A stretch of 64,000 nucleotides of DNA from Tetraselmis striata (GCA_006384855.1 VCJN01000109.1:1-64000); one strand, 5' to 3'; positions 23,968 to 34,676 are shown, numbered from the stretch's first letter. The notes: a model not told the origin generated them from the letters alone. Numbers and translations: made by a program.

Positions 23968-24045
23968 TTTGAACGCCGTCGTTCAAATCCTCGTATACTG
24001 AACGCCGTCGTTCAAATCCTCGTATACTGAACGCCGTCGTTCAAG
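23968..24045. repeat. 29-bp tandem repeat with palindromic core, 2.6 copies
   Basis: The unit tgaacgccgtcgttcaaatc plus ctcgtatac recurs every 29 bp, starting at about 23969, 23998 and 24027; the third copy is partial. Each copy contains gaacgccgtcgttc, whose arms gaacg and cgttc are inverted complements around a 4-nt centre. The array sits between divergent ORFs (Lon-type fragment on minus, RING on plus), the position expected of an operator or origin-iteron cluster. That function is inference. Confidence 0.8.
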
Positions 24046-24290
24046 GTCAACGACTAAAGTATAGTTTTGAATTCATACCGTTCATGTCCGCACGGGACGC
24101 GGGCCTATACAATGAAAAAAGTGTGGGAGCGCCGCCGTTTCGCGGGGAATAAATAGGTGGCGAAACAAACCACAGACAAAGTCCGCTGAGTTCACAGACA
24201 AAGTCCGCCGCAGATTCGACCCGACCAAACGCGGACTGGCAATGGCGAACGCACGGATTAGGTCGCAGAGAGCGGTTTTGAATAGTTAGA

Positions 24291-25133
24291 ATGGTAAGGA
24301 CGCTAGCAGGAACGCTAGCAGAAACGCTAGCTGGAACGCTAGTAGCTAGGGATACGGTTCCTCGGGTACCGGTGGACCGGACCCGGTTTCGTAAGTTTCG
24401 GGCGATCGTGGCGACGTGGATGAACGCCGCCAACCCCAAGTACAAAATGAATATGGCCCCGTTCAAGAGGAGCGCCTTCCGGCGCGACCTCCGCGTGTCC
24501 TTGATAAGCGGCTTCGACACGGTACAGCACGCGGACATTCTTCAGCCTTTCTTCGAGGGAACATGTAACGATGTTCTCTTCGTCATGCACTTCGGGTTCA
24601 TCACGACGTGTAAGCTGGAGGATCTGGTGCGGGCGTTGACGCTGAGGCGGATGATCTACGAGGCCGTCCGCGCGGTGGAACATGTTATGGATAAGAAGGG
24701 GATGCGGATCGTCTACGAGCAGCTCCCGTACCCGGAGTTCGATACTAGGAAGGTCTACGAAGACAATATGGGGGGTGACACGAAACGGTACCTTGCCTTC
24801 CATGCGTCGGAGGAGTGTAAAGACGAGATTGTGAGGGTGATGAAGTACTACGTCAAGGACATGTTCTCCAAAGAGGAGTTCGTGGTGGTGAGAGGTCACT
24901 TCCGGACGCCAGTCACGTCGGATGTTCTGGACATGACGATCACGGCGATGGCGTTCCTGAACGCATGTTGCACATGCGGCGAGGAGTCGTATTCGATGAG
25001 GTGCCCCTTCGAGTGTGCGAGACACAGCATATGCGAATACTGTTCCCGTAAAATGTCCAAGAACAGGCGGGTTTGTCCCATGTGTAGGGCAGGTGTCCTC
25101 CGGGAAGAAAACCTCAAGAGGTGGGAGGTGTAG
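24291..25133 (+). CDS. RING-finger protein, single exon, virus-like context
   Basis: The protein has 280 residues. A C3HC4 RING occupies the C-terminus (about residues 224-265): a leading CxxC, then CPFECARHSICEYC and final CPMC, so an E3 ubiquitin ligase role is likely. The N-terminal 200 residues are charged and helical (for example KRSAFRRDLRVSLISGFDTV, DLVRALTLRRMIYEAVRAVE) and match no family I recognise. Residues 4-18 come from a 12-nt tandem repeat (aacgctagcwgg), giving TLAGTLAETLAGTL; the ATG at 24420 is a plausible alternative start that would exclude it. There are no introns, and the codon use, with more AT at third positions, differs from the cellular genes. RING proteins with C-terminal fingers are frequent in large DNA viruses. 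TGTAA lies at 25170-25174, 37 nt after the stop. The intact frame suggests a recent insertion or a maintained gene. Confidence 0.8.
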   Translation: MVRTLAGTLAETLAGTLVARDTVPRVPVDRTRFRKFRAIVATWMNAANPKYKMNMAPFKRSAFRRDLRVSLISGFDTVQHADILQPFFEGTCNDVLFVMHFGFITTCKLEDLVRALTLRRMIYEAVRAVEHVMDKKGMRIVYEQLPYPEFDTRKVYEDNMGGDTKRYLAFHASEECKDEIVRVMKYYVKDMFSKEEFVVVRGHFRTPVTSDVLDMTITAMAFLNACCTCGEESYSMRCPFECARHSICEYCSRKMSKNRRVCPMCRAGVLREENLKRWEV

Positions 25134-25162
25134 TTGAGAACGCGTTGAGCGTGACGGAACAT

Positions 25163-25483
25163 TCAAATGTGTAACCATGAAAATGGATATCTGAAAGTTA
25201 AGGGATTAAAATGTTGTTTATTGGCGAATTCTATGTATAACTCAATAGGTCTTTCAGAAAATCGGCATGTGTATGGACCGGTATGCAAGAAGAACTTCCG
25301 GCGGTCCCTTGGATTTCGGTGGGACAAGAAATAAGATCTTATTTCCATGGTAAATACTCTGGCATCCTTATCCTCTTTGATCTCCAGTAAAAGATTTGTC
25401 GTAACCTCCCCGTCGAACTTGCACATGGACCACTGCCACTTGGCACATTCCACCCTTGAGTGATGCGCACGGCCGCCACGCAC
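25163..25483 (-). CDS. orphan ORF, virus-like island
   Basis: Frame of 106 codons converging on the RING gene. The segment from CKFDGEVTTNLLLEIKEDKD through FFLHTGPYTCRFSERPIELY is clearly protein-like with alternating strands. A likely start is the Met of MCKFDGEVTT at about 25426. No family recognised. The stop at 25163 is 30 nt from the RING stop, so the two genes are tightly packed, as in viral genomes. Confidence 0.5.
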   Translation of the reverse strand: MRGGRAHHSRVECAKWQWSMCKFDGEVTTNLLLEIKEDKDARVFTMEIRSYFLSHRNPRDRRKFFLHTGPYTCRFSERPIELYIEFANKQHFNPLTFRYPFSWLHI

Positions 25484-26180
25484 GACCCCCCTCCCCCCCT
25501 TTTACAGCATTATTTCTACCAGCAGCGATGCCTCACAATGCGCGTCATTCCAGTGCCACTTGGCTCGCGGTGACGTGCGATGGGCATGTAGCTATTGACG
25601 CACTACTATAGGAAAGCTTCGCCCTACCACACGGAGGCCACAAAAACCTTCTCATGCGCGCGGGTGCGACGATTCATCACAGCAACATTTTCTCCTTTGA
25701 TTATTATTGCTCGTAAGCTAGCGGTACATAGGGCTTTGTCCCATACCCTGAATAACCTAGTTTGAATGCCCTTTACGCATAGTGGATGTTCCTTATACCA
25801 AGGGTGATGTGGTATGAGTAGGAGGCAGTTGTGTCCCGTGGCTATAAATGCACATGCATGGCGCAATATGTGGTTTTGAACTTTGAAGCACTAGCGGCAC
25901 TCGCTAGGCTTTTGCGTGTGTGCAAGTGCTGGTGGGAACGGCTACCACATGGCAAAATCGGGTCTAGCGCCATCATAGCATTTCTCCCATTCTGTACTAC
26001 CCCTTTGCAACACGTGCACGGCCTCGATGCAGCCACGTATGCGCATATGGATTAATTTCCTGAAACCCGGACTTATGTGGGAGGTGGGGGGCAACCCACC
26101 CAACAAATATTGCGATATCATCATGAAACGAAATAATCTATAGGTAGATAATGAAGGCACCAAATGGCATTTTATACCGC
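25484..26180. other. no recognisable gene
   Basis: No supported coding frame or repeat was found between the virus-like island and the foldback element. Confidence 0.4.
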
Positions 26181-26751
26181 GTACAGTGTGCCATCATAGC
26201 ACGTGCCTTCTACTTGGCACGCAATGGAAGAGCGCCGATCTTAATGCATGTGGCCGGACGCCCTCTCAGCAGACCCTTATCATCATCCTATTGAGCAGTA
26301 GGAGCAGGACCATATATAGTAGCATAAATGCACTACGTTACCTCAGCACGAGCAACAATTAATGCAATCATCTATGCACGTGGCTGTATTATGAATTAGC
26401 GATTGCACGATAGCGTGCGATAATATAAGTTGATATAATAGGCATGACTGACTCATCTGTATACTTGTCCACACAAGTACACACAACGGGTTGTGCAAGT
26501 CAAATTGTAGTCGAGCCCATTAGTGTAAAATACCGCATCCAGTCGTGCAGTCGATATTTCATAACACCAGTGCAGGGATTACATTAATCGTTGCTTGTGC
26601 TGGGGTAACGCAGTGCATTTATGTTACGAATGGTTCTGATGCTGCTTAGAATGACGATAAGGCTTTCAAAGCGCGTCGGGCTTCAAACATAATATGCAGC
26701 TCTTCCATTGCGTGCCAAGTAGAAGGCACACGCTGTAACGGCACACTATAC
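26181..26751. mobile_element. 571-bp foldback/MITE-like element with long terminal inverted repeats
   Basis: The left end (26181-26233) is the inverted complement of the right end (26699-26751), with near identity over gtgccttctacttggcacgc and aatggaagagc. Similarity continues inward: left cataaatgcactacgttacc, at about 26323, pairs with right cgcagtgcatttatg at about 26609, and left tgcacgtggctgtattatga pairs with ataacaccagtgca at the right. Arms are therefore about 225-235 bp with a loop of about 130 bp. There is no coding capacity. I could not see a clear target-site duplication in the flanks. This fits a non-autonomous DNA transposon. Confidence 0.85.
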
Positions 26752-27557
26752 CAACTGTGACATGACATGTGGTGGCATCATGATCTATCGTCATACCTAT
26801 TCATTACGTTTCACCATGATTTCGCAATATTCTTGGGTTCCATTGATATTGGACAACCCCTGGCCCCTGCCAAAGGGTATAGACCTTGGCCCAACATCCA
26901 CCCGGTCGAATTGCCACCTTACATGCGCTTCCCTGTAGGTACGAGTGTGTCCGGCGGGCATTCAGGGGCGCTCCATACGGGCAACTCGACAGGTGTGCTG
27001 CAAGCAGTCCAATAACATATTTGCAAATCAAAAGACTGTATATGAACTATGAATAGGAAAAGCAAATATGCCAACCACATGCATTAGAAATCAACCTCTG
27101 TCGCCCGTGATGATCGGACAACAACTCTCAACAAGAGAGGCTTGCAACGCTGGTGAACCGCTGCTCTCAGCGCCGGGTGCTGTGTGACGTAATGTGATGA
27201 TGTTCTCCGGCAATGGATAACCAGTGAGAGCCACGGCCCGCTCAAACATGAGCATATGGAGCAGAGCGAGGAGGCATGAACGTCCATAACCAGAACGTCA
27301 AGAAATTGCGCGGGCCGCAAGCATGGCTATTGCCACGAGGACCTTAGCTTGAATATGTCGGCGGCGTACCGGGTACCGGACGGGAGAGTTGGAAATGGCC
27401 GCCTGCCTGGTTCTCCCAAAGGTGAGCATACTGTACTCCATTTACATGCCGAGCTAGCGGTGCATGTCGCCGCGGCCGCATAGGTCCATCACAAAGAAGA
27501 GCCCCTCGTGGTCCAGGCTCTGGGGCGGGCCTCACCTTCCCCGGCTGACACAATGAG
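26752..27557. other. no recognisable gene
   Basis: No convincing frame. The 200 nt before 27557 form the 3' flank of the EEP gene, which is read on the minus strand. Confidence 0.4.
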
Positions 27558-28526
27558 CTATGGCATCAGCAGCTCCAGGTCCACCGCGATGGGCAGATGG
27601 TCCGACGCTGTGTTGTAGCTAACCATCGCCTGGCGCAGCGGAAGTCCACACTGCGGGTGCAGTAGCACAAAGTCCACGCGCCGCAGCGACCAGGTCGTAA
27701 TGCAAGGCGAATGGAAGGCGTGCGCGTCACGCCAGCCCGCAGAGAAGAGGGGCTCTAGCTCGGTGCATGGCGTGCGGTCCACGCCACGCAGCTCGTCCTG
27801 CGCCTGGATCCACGCCCAGTGATCGGGGCCGTAGTCCGAGCGGCGCATCGCATTCATGTCGCCCAGGATGAGCGTGTCGCGCGCCAGCTCCGTCTCCCCG
27901 CCACCGAAGCGCTGCGCCAGTTTGACGGCCTGCAGGTATCGCTGACTGCCGCTCCTGTCCCACACATCCAGGTGGGTGCTCACAACCCGGAAGGGGCGGT
28001 GCCCTCCCGGTGGCCGTACAGTGGCCAGAACGTACGACCGCGGCTCGTCCCCCTGCGCCTCGGTGTCGTAATTTACACACTCGACGTCCTCCAGCGGGAA
28101 GCGACTGCATATGGCATTCCCAAACCAGCCGGCGACGAGGTGCAACTGAACGTGCGGGTAAAATTTCCGCATCTCGCGCGCCGTTTCGGCCGTCGCCTCC
28201 TGCAGCAGCAGCACGTCGGCGTCCAGCTCGTGCGCCGCTGAGAGCATGCGCCCCGGGCCAGTGCCCTGCCAGTAGCCTTGCCACAAGTGCACGTTGTAGG
28301 TGGCGACACGCACGCAGCCCGCTGGCTTGTCCGGCAGGCGGCAGCCCGCCGCGAGGGCTGTCCGAGGCAGCCCCGCTGCGAAGGCGCGCTCCATGTCGCT
28401 TCGCCCCATGCGGGGCTGCAGCAGCTCGCGGCACCGCGGCGCCCGCCCGTGGCCCTGGCCAGGCGCGTGGCAGGCGGGGCAGCAGCCATCGGCAGGGCCA
28501 GCAGCCCTTATCTGCGAGCCCTCCAT
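27558..28526 (-). CDS. endonuclease/exonuclease/phosphatase (EEP) family protein
   Basis: Single exon, 322 residues, complete. The EEP fold motifs occur in order: VATYNVHLWQ (residue ~80), DVLLLQEATAE (metal-binding Glu, ~106), STHLDVW (~187), ILGDMNA (Asp/Asn pair, ~222), RRVDFVLLHP (~284) and SDHLPIAVDL (His/Asp, ~308). These provide the metal-binding and catalytic residues, so the protein is probably an active phosphodiesterase. The substrate cannot be set: Mg-dependent nucleases, sphingomyelinases, inositol phosphatases and tyrosyl-DNA phosphodiesterases share the fold. A Cys/His-containing N-terminus of about 60 residues (GCCPACHAPGQGH) precedes the fold and could bind a metal or act in targeting. 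It ends with TAG at 27558-27560. Having no introns sets it apart from the other cellular genes. Confidence 0.93.
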   Translation of the reverse strand: MEGSQIRAAGPADGCCPACHAPGQGHGRAPRCRELLQPRMGRSDMERAFAAGLPRTALAAGCRLPDKPAGCVRVATYNVHLWQGYWQGTGPGRMLSAAHELDADVLLLQEATAETAREMRKFYPHVQLHLVAGWFGNAICSRFPLEDVECVNYDTEAQGDEPRSYVLATVRPPGGHRPFRVVSTHLDVWDRSGSQRYLQAVKLAQRFGGGETELARDTLILGDMNAMRRSDYGPDHWAWIQAQDELRGVDRTPCTELEPLFSAGWRDAHAFHSPCITTWSLRRVDFVLLHPQCGLPLRQAMVSYNTASDHLPIAVDLELLMP

Positions 28527-28629
28527 CCACCCTTGTGCCAGCGGTACGACAGACCTGAATTATACAGCTGTGAACAGTCTCTACCTCTGGGGTTCGCGAG
28601 CGGATCGCGAGAGGAGAGCGGGCGCATTT

Positions 28630-28680
28630 TCAAGTAACTGTGTTTGGTTACTGTGTTACTGTGTTTGGTTACAGGGAGAG
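28630..28680. repeat. short tandem repeat gttactgtgtttg
   Basis: About three imperfect copies of a gttactgtg(tttg) unit lie just upstream of the EEP start on its own strand. Confidence 0.7.
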
Positions 28681-29149
28681 CGTCCAGAAAATGCACAGGA
28701 AGTACTGGGGAAGGAAAAAAACGGGCGCATCGCTACCCGTAGTTCGCTACAGGTGATGCAGGTTGCAGGCTACAGGTACCTGTACCTGCTGAACAGCAGA
28801 CGACAATCCGAGCATATATCCGCCAGTCCTGTCTATACCTGGGCCATTACCGATATAATTTTGTATGTAGTGGGGGGTTTTAATCCTTAATTTACAATAG
28901 TAATCATCACAGCTAACTACTGGGCCCCAAAAAGCTTCAAAGATTGACACGCCAGGCCGCCAGGGCATGCGTACGCTTAGGGTGCCATCATGGATCATCC
29001 TTAGGGGTAACTTAGGACCTAAGGCACCTCCGTGCCGGGCCGTACGGTCCCTGAGTCAGTCAGCGCCTACCCTGGAGGCGGGCCGCGGGGGGCAGGTCAC
29101 ATGCCGCGAAACCCGTTTAACACCACCATGTAACAAAGCAATTCAACCT

Positions 29150-30450
29150 ACCTCGTCTCTTGGCCGCCCAGCACGCGTCAGCCATAGGAAGAGGCAGCAA
29201 GCACCGCCTTAGGGAGGCTGTCGATGGCCGTCGTGGCGCGGGAGGTCGCTTTGGCGCGTCAGCGCAGCCGTCAGTACTGGCGGCGGCGGGCCAGCCGGGC
29301 ATGCCATCCGTACAGCCGCCGCAGCCACCACCACCACAGCAAGCGACCCACCAACGTTCTGCCCCAGATGAAAGTCTCATTACGAGCCTTCAGAACGCTG
29401 GTAGATCCTCTCGTGAGACGCTGAAGAATGCGAAGGAGGCGTGGAGGCTGGATAAGGCTATGTTGCTGGACGAGGCAACCGACGCGAGGCAGCAGCATAG
29501 TCGGGTTGTTGCACAGATGCGTACATAAAAAAAGCAGCAAGGCGACTTACTCCGGAGCCACAGGCAGCGCTAGCAAGCAGTCTCACATATCAAGAATCAC
29601 GCAGGTAACTTCGTACAAGAAGGGAAATAGAAGGTGTGTCCCGCTGCTGTGCCATTCACATGCATGTATGCAATAGTATATGTCTATCATAGCATGCTCT
29701 GATATGATGTTAACCTTTGCTGTCATGATGTGCAGAGAGCCCGGGGCCCATACAAGACTCCCATACCTGTGTGGCCTGCAAAGGAAACCGTCAAGGAGCA
29801 TGAGATGAGCAGATGCATGCAGATTGGGATCGAGGAGTCAGAGGATGGCATGTCTGCAGTGGTCACTGTTTTTGAGGCAGCGCTCAGGAGAAGGCTTGAG
29901 CAGGTCCCGCTGGCAGCGCTGCCCGGTCCTGGCAGATGCCACTATGATCTACAAGAAGGGGGAGGTATAGATTACCGTGGTCGTGATCAAGGCACTCATA
30001 GAGCGCATGAATGCACATGGAAAAGGGATGGATGACTGGTCCATCAATTGCCACAACAATTGCAGTAAAGTGTGCTTGTATGAAGAAGCGATAATTGCAT
30101 GTAATGCAGATTGTGGTTTGAAATTTGGTGGGCATCAACGCAACATTACTTACAATTGCATTCCTGTTGCTATATCTATGTTTGGCATGCGCGAGGGTGG
30201 TGACAGCTACACGGACTTTAGTGCCAAGGAGGGAGGCGTGATCTAGCAAGTCTGATGGCTGCAGAGGGATGGCATTCAGCTGCGCGGCAAGTAGTTCTCC
30301 GTGCTGCTGCGGCTTGGATCCGGGAGCATGGCTGCATCAGCAATTATTTTTGCAAGGGGGTGGAGCACAGTCACATCGCAGTCAAGGATGTAGCGAGGCG
30401 TCGCTGCAACAAGCACAAGAAGGGCGACAGGGCAGGAAGTGGATCGTAAC
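29150..30450 (+). other. coding-like exons of an unrecognised gene or element
   Basis: Four adjacent plus-strand segments look protein-like. The first is a disordered Pro/Gln/Ala-rich stretch, then SLITSLQNAGRSSRETLKNA and a helix to 29528. The second follows a ttgcag-like acceptor (about 29734): YKTPIPVWPAKETVKEHEMS and further acidic sequence. The third (29930-30246) reads LADATMIYKKGEV, a TAG, then VIKALIERMNAHGKGMDDWS and a Cys-rich part with CHNNC and CNADC. The fourth (30255-30449) reads AARQVVLRAAAAWIREHGCI. They lie in three frames with an internal TAG (29967-29969). Either introns or decay must separate them. No family recognised; a transposon remnant is the likeliest reading. Confidence 0.4.
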
Positions 30451-30559
30451 GGGTAAGGCCGACACTGCAGGGAACATTCACGCCAAGGCCGATGCCGTGC
30501 TGGGGGTCGGGCTGGCACATATTCAGCGTCAGAGCATAGGGCGAAAGCAACCAGACAGC

Positions 30560-31039
30560 TAGATCTTTAGTCAATACAAGTTTGCAGCACATCCATGTAA
30601 TTCAAACATGATCCCATTCCATACTGCCCCATGCATAGTGCCGCACACATCATTGCAGCGATGCAGTCCCAGAGAGCGAGCGATCATAGGCAAAGCAAAT
30701 GAATTACACGCCAGTCCAGTCCTGTGCCGCGGCACAAGCCAGGTCTACATAATGGTCAAAAACTAGTTGACCGTCAATGTCTTTCACATTCCTGATCCTT
30801 TGCTGCACATGGTGCATGACATGGTTTTCTATCGCATTCGCGCATGTTGGTGTTTCACGCCAGCGCGACTTGTCGTCCACACCATGGCAAGCAGCCAGAA
30901 GCTCTATCTTCGCACCTCATACTTCAGACAGAGAGACAACACTGTGCATAACGATAACTTCCTGCCTAACCCACATCGCAACATGCTCATCCACACCACC
31001 CAGTCGCCGCTCAACAATGGCGGGACAGGGATAGCCATA
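30560..31039. other. no recognisable gene
   Basis: One 110-codon plus-strand frame (30767-31099) is open, but its composition does not stand out from chance. Nothing else seen. Confidence 0.35.
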
Positions 31040-31512
31040 TCACCCGTAGGGAAGCATTTTATATTCCACCAAGCTGGTGGCTTGCCCTCCCCCCTCTAAC
31101 CTTTGGAACTGGCACATGTCCTCTAGGGCTAAAAAATCCTCAGTCCAGAAGGCAGTGCGCCTATTACCTCGGATCTGACGTGTAGGGATGTGCTTCCACC
31201 TGGAGTCCTCTGCGAAGGTCTGGTGGAAGGAGGAGTAGAGCCTGGGCACCGTCCAGCGCGTCACTCCCAACGCGCTCGGCGCCCTCAACTTCCGGTGAAT
31301 AACGTAGGCAAGCTCCGCTCTGCACGCCGCTCGTCGCTCAGGACGGTCCGGACACTTAGGGGGGTGTCGCAGGCCGTGCATCGGCCGTGCGCGGGGGGTA
31401 GGTCGCTGAGTCGCTCAGCGGCGCAACGCACGCATCGCCAAGAACCAGATATAATGCACCTGCACACAGCAACATATATGCACACACCACAGGTCACACA
31501 GGGGGTCGACAC
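31040..31512 (-). pseudogene. zinc-ribbon-like coding remnant, unknown
   Basis: The upstream frame carries WRCVRCAAERLSDLPPAHGR followed by CTAC, a CxxC-x14-CxxC zinc-ribbon pattern, at about 31430-31370. A second frame continues with AELAYVIHRKLRAPSALGVT and RLYSSFHQTFAEDSRW to a stop at 31040. The two are offset by one frame near 31330, so a frameshift or short intron separates them. The zinc-ribbon plus following sequence recalls DNA transposase N-termini, but no family can be named. Confidence 0.4.
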
Positions 31513-34239
31513 ATATTCTGACCGGCAGAAACTTTGATATGGTTCTAAACTGCCGGATTCTGAAGTTTGACTAGGGCGGGTGCCGGATCGGGTCCAGGGA
31601 TCACTTTGACAGCGAGGGGAGGAGGGTCGCGGTTAGGCAGAAAGTCAAGTGCGCACTGTGACTCGCCCGCGCTCACCTGACAAGCTTCGGCCGTGATCCG
31701 CCTGGATGATGGCGACAACCACCGTGGTGGCAGGCTTTAGTGTCCTCGAGACGGTGTGCCGGGCCTTGAGTGACCGGACCAAGTATGGTCGCCCCACGAG
31801 CGGCGGGCGTGGGCGGGGTGGTGATGGCCAACTGACTGTTCCGGGCGCGTCGCGTAAGCATACAGTTATGCGGGCCGCGGCGAGGGCTCTAATGTGCCGA
31901 TACCGGTACCTGCAGTTAGCTGTGCATATACTATTAATTACCGTTATTTACCGGTATTTTATCGTTGTTAAGTACTTAACTGAGTTTAGTCAGACGACGG
32001 ACCGAGTTGTGCGGTCGAACGACTACCACCTGGAAAATATAGCACAGTAGCCAGTCATCGGCTCTGTCTAGAATCTTCCAGGATGGGACAGTGAGCAGCG
32101 GACTCGCGACCGCACCAGCTCCCGACCTGTTTCCCTGCCTGCCTGCAGCTACTACTTAGCCAACTGTCTAGACCATAGCGCTCATCCCTTTTGCTGTTGC
32201 GCTTCACGCTTCACGCAACTCGCTTCTGGCAACGTGACTCGCACTCTGTCTAACCAGCAGTAAGAAATTACCCCGAGCGCGCGGCGCGCACCGGGGCCCC
32301 CGCTGCGCGCCAGACACGCGCGATGCGACCATGTTATTTTGAGTACCGGTACCTGTAAAGAGTGCAGTAAACTGCGCACTGCCGTCTTCCCGCTCAGCAG
32401 AGCTAGGCGCCACAGCCCGGGCAGGCGAGGAGGCGACTGTTTGTGCCACTAGCATGCGTCATGGCGGGCGAACCGGCTAGCACCCCGTCGGTACGCAGCC
32501 GATTGGCTCAGCCGGTGCCAGGCAGCGGCATGTGCACTGTTGTGATGGAGTAATCGCGTCAAGCCATGCCTTCGGAGGGGGATTGCTCTCCGGATCTTAA
32601 CATGCTCGCACGCCGCATACCATGTGGAGCGCACGAATATCGTCCACATGCGTGTGGCCAGCCACCATAACCCGCGCTTCTCTCAAACATGAGAATGTGG
32701 TGATGAAGTGTAGTACTGCTATGTGAATTTGCGCTTGCTGGAGAACTACGTCAATGATGTGATGAACATGGTTGAGGATGCGCTGAATGATGTAGAGGCT
32801 AACGACCTGCTAGCTGAGCACGGTCAAGCAACACCCCAAGAACCCCTAGCACCCCCTGCTGATGATGCTATGATAATTTTTGACTGATGTACGCGTGTAG
32901 CGAGTAGATATGGTGTGCAACATGCACTGTAACAAGCCCGTTGGCTGCCATCGCAGATGTGTTACCGAGCCAAAAGTGCCAAAACATGAGCTCCATCAAT
33001 ATTTTACTATATATATATTCTTAACACAGAGGGTAGTTTTTGAATTTGGAGTTTTAATCAATAGAAATTTACTAGAAAAGGAATAAAAATGCAGTAAATT
33101 ACTAGGCCCAGTATACATATGTATCCCTGATACATGTAGCGACTAATCCTTACAGGGTACAGGTACGTGATGCGCGGCAGTCTTTCGCTGCGCAGCCAGC
33201 AGTTGTGTTCCTGGCTGTTTCATTAGGCCAACAAGAATTGTAAGTGTGTTTTAGGTGCCACATGTCGCTCTAAACAGAGGGGGGGGGGGGGTGGGGGGGA
33301 TTTTGTAGCTGGGCAGAGTTTGGTAGCTAGTACTTTCCGCTTTCCTTACCGGCTCCAACTAACCGCCGTACCGTACGCACCGCACAACCCTCGCCAGCAC
33401 TGCCGCCGCCGCGCTAGGTCGGCATGCTGCTGTTGCCCCGAGCGCAAATACCTATCAGTCCACAACCACGCCAGCCTTCGGCTTAGGTAGCTGACACCAT
33501 GTCGGTATCCACTAGGCACACCGTGAAGGGGGAGGTGAAGTGGGACGGCAGGGAGTTTTCGGGTTTTCCGTTAAGCCCGTGCTCTACCCCCTAGAGCAGG
33601 ATTGGCTAGAGGCCCGTACCGTGCGCAGCATGCTATAGAGTATGTAGTGAACGGCCTGGACCCTATAGCCTATCCTTTGAGCTCGTTGAACACTACATTG
33701 TAGTGGTCGTCGTGGAGTATGAGCTGTTCAACTCGCCATCCACGGGCAATAAGAGGCGGCATGTGACCGTCCGGCGAGCGAGTCCGGTGGCAGCCGCATG
33801 CGCCAAGACAACCTTACCTGTGGGATGCGATGGAAGAGGTGCCCACTCGGTCCCACTTCGAGTTCGCCTGGTGGGCATACGCACGCCAGAGGGGTGAGGG
33901 GCAGTCATAGAACACTACTGCTATATAATCGTGTGCCTTGTGTTCTCAATGCTGCCCTCATGCCTTGATATGCACACCTACGTGGATGGCAGCTGCCCCC
34001 TACACAATATATGGACAATTGCAGCGCTTTTCCCATGGACGGTGATGTTGATAGTACTTTACACAGTACATCAGCCAGCTACAAAACTTATGGAGGGGCG
34101 GGTCAGATTAGAGGGGGGGGGGGGGGGGGGGGGGTTACCTAAAACACACGAACAATTCTTACTGGCCTTATTGTCCCCGGTCGCTTGCTGCTGCCGGTTA
34201 TAATACGGGGTATTCAGGGCGAATCGGAGCGAGAGGATT
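31513..34239. other. long stretch without recognisable genes
   Basis: AT-richer patches (31900-31980, 32880-33130) alternate with GC-rich ones. There are two poly-G runs, 33280-33291 and 34107-34133. No open frame has a motif I can support. A segment at 32690-32890 includes a plausible short reading frame but no family feature. Confidence 0.4.
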
Positions 34240-34439
34240 TTGGAGAGGCACGTCAGCATCGGCGCGACACGTAAGCGCGTACACCCTCGCGTACGCCCAC
34301 ATTGGATGGGCCGGCCTCCAATTTGGCGCGCGATATCGGAGAGGCGCGACCAAATTGTAGAGGCGTTATCAACCGGTAATTTCAAACCGGGCTGGCGGAT
34401 TCTCGTCATGTCACGGCGTACGCATACCCTCCTTGCCGC

Positions 34440-34565
34440 CCACACCGCCGCACCATTCAAAAACGAACCCAACCCACCCGAACCAACCCACCCAACCCAA
34501 CCCAACACACCTCATCCTTGCAGCGACTACCCTGCCCCCCCCCCCCCCCCTCCCCCCCCCCCGGT
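34440..34565. repeat. degenerate (CCCAA)n tract followed by poly-C
   Basis: A run of aacccaacccacccgaacca-type units spans about 34458-34507 and is followed by interrupted poly-C to 34562. It does not match the plant/algal telomere repeat (CCCTAAA). Confidence 0.75.
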
Positions 34566-34676
34566 TCCGTCTGGCTATGGCGGGCACATACGTAGTCCCC
34601 GCAATTGCAGAGCCGAAGGCGAGGCTACCGCGGTACCCTCGCTAGAATGGAAGCGCCGATGGGAGCATGACGTGGA

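Noticed and set aside
23969-24045. The repeated gttcaaatcc as a tRNA T-arm
   Set aside because: It is part of a 29-bp tandem repeat with no cloverleaf around it.
23968-24045. The 29-bp repeats as a CRISPR array
   Set aside because: The units are directly adjacent with no spacers, and the host is eukaryotic.
34458-34507. Telomeric repeat
   Set aside because: The units are cccaa, not the ccctaaa form known for algae and plants, and they are degenerate and internal.
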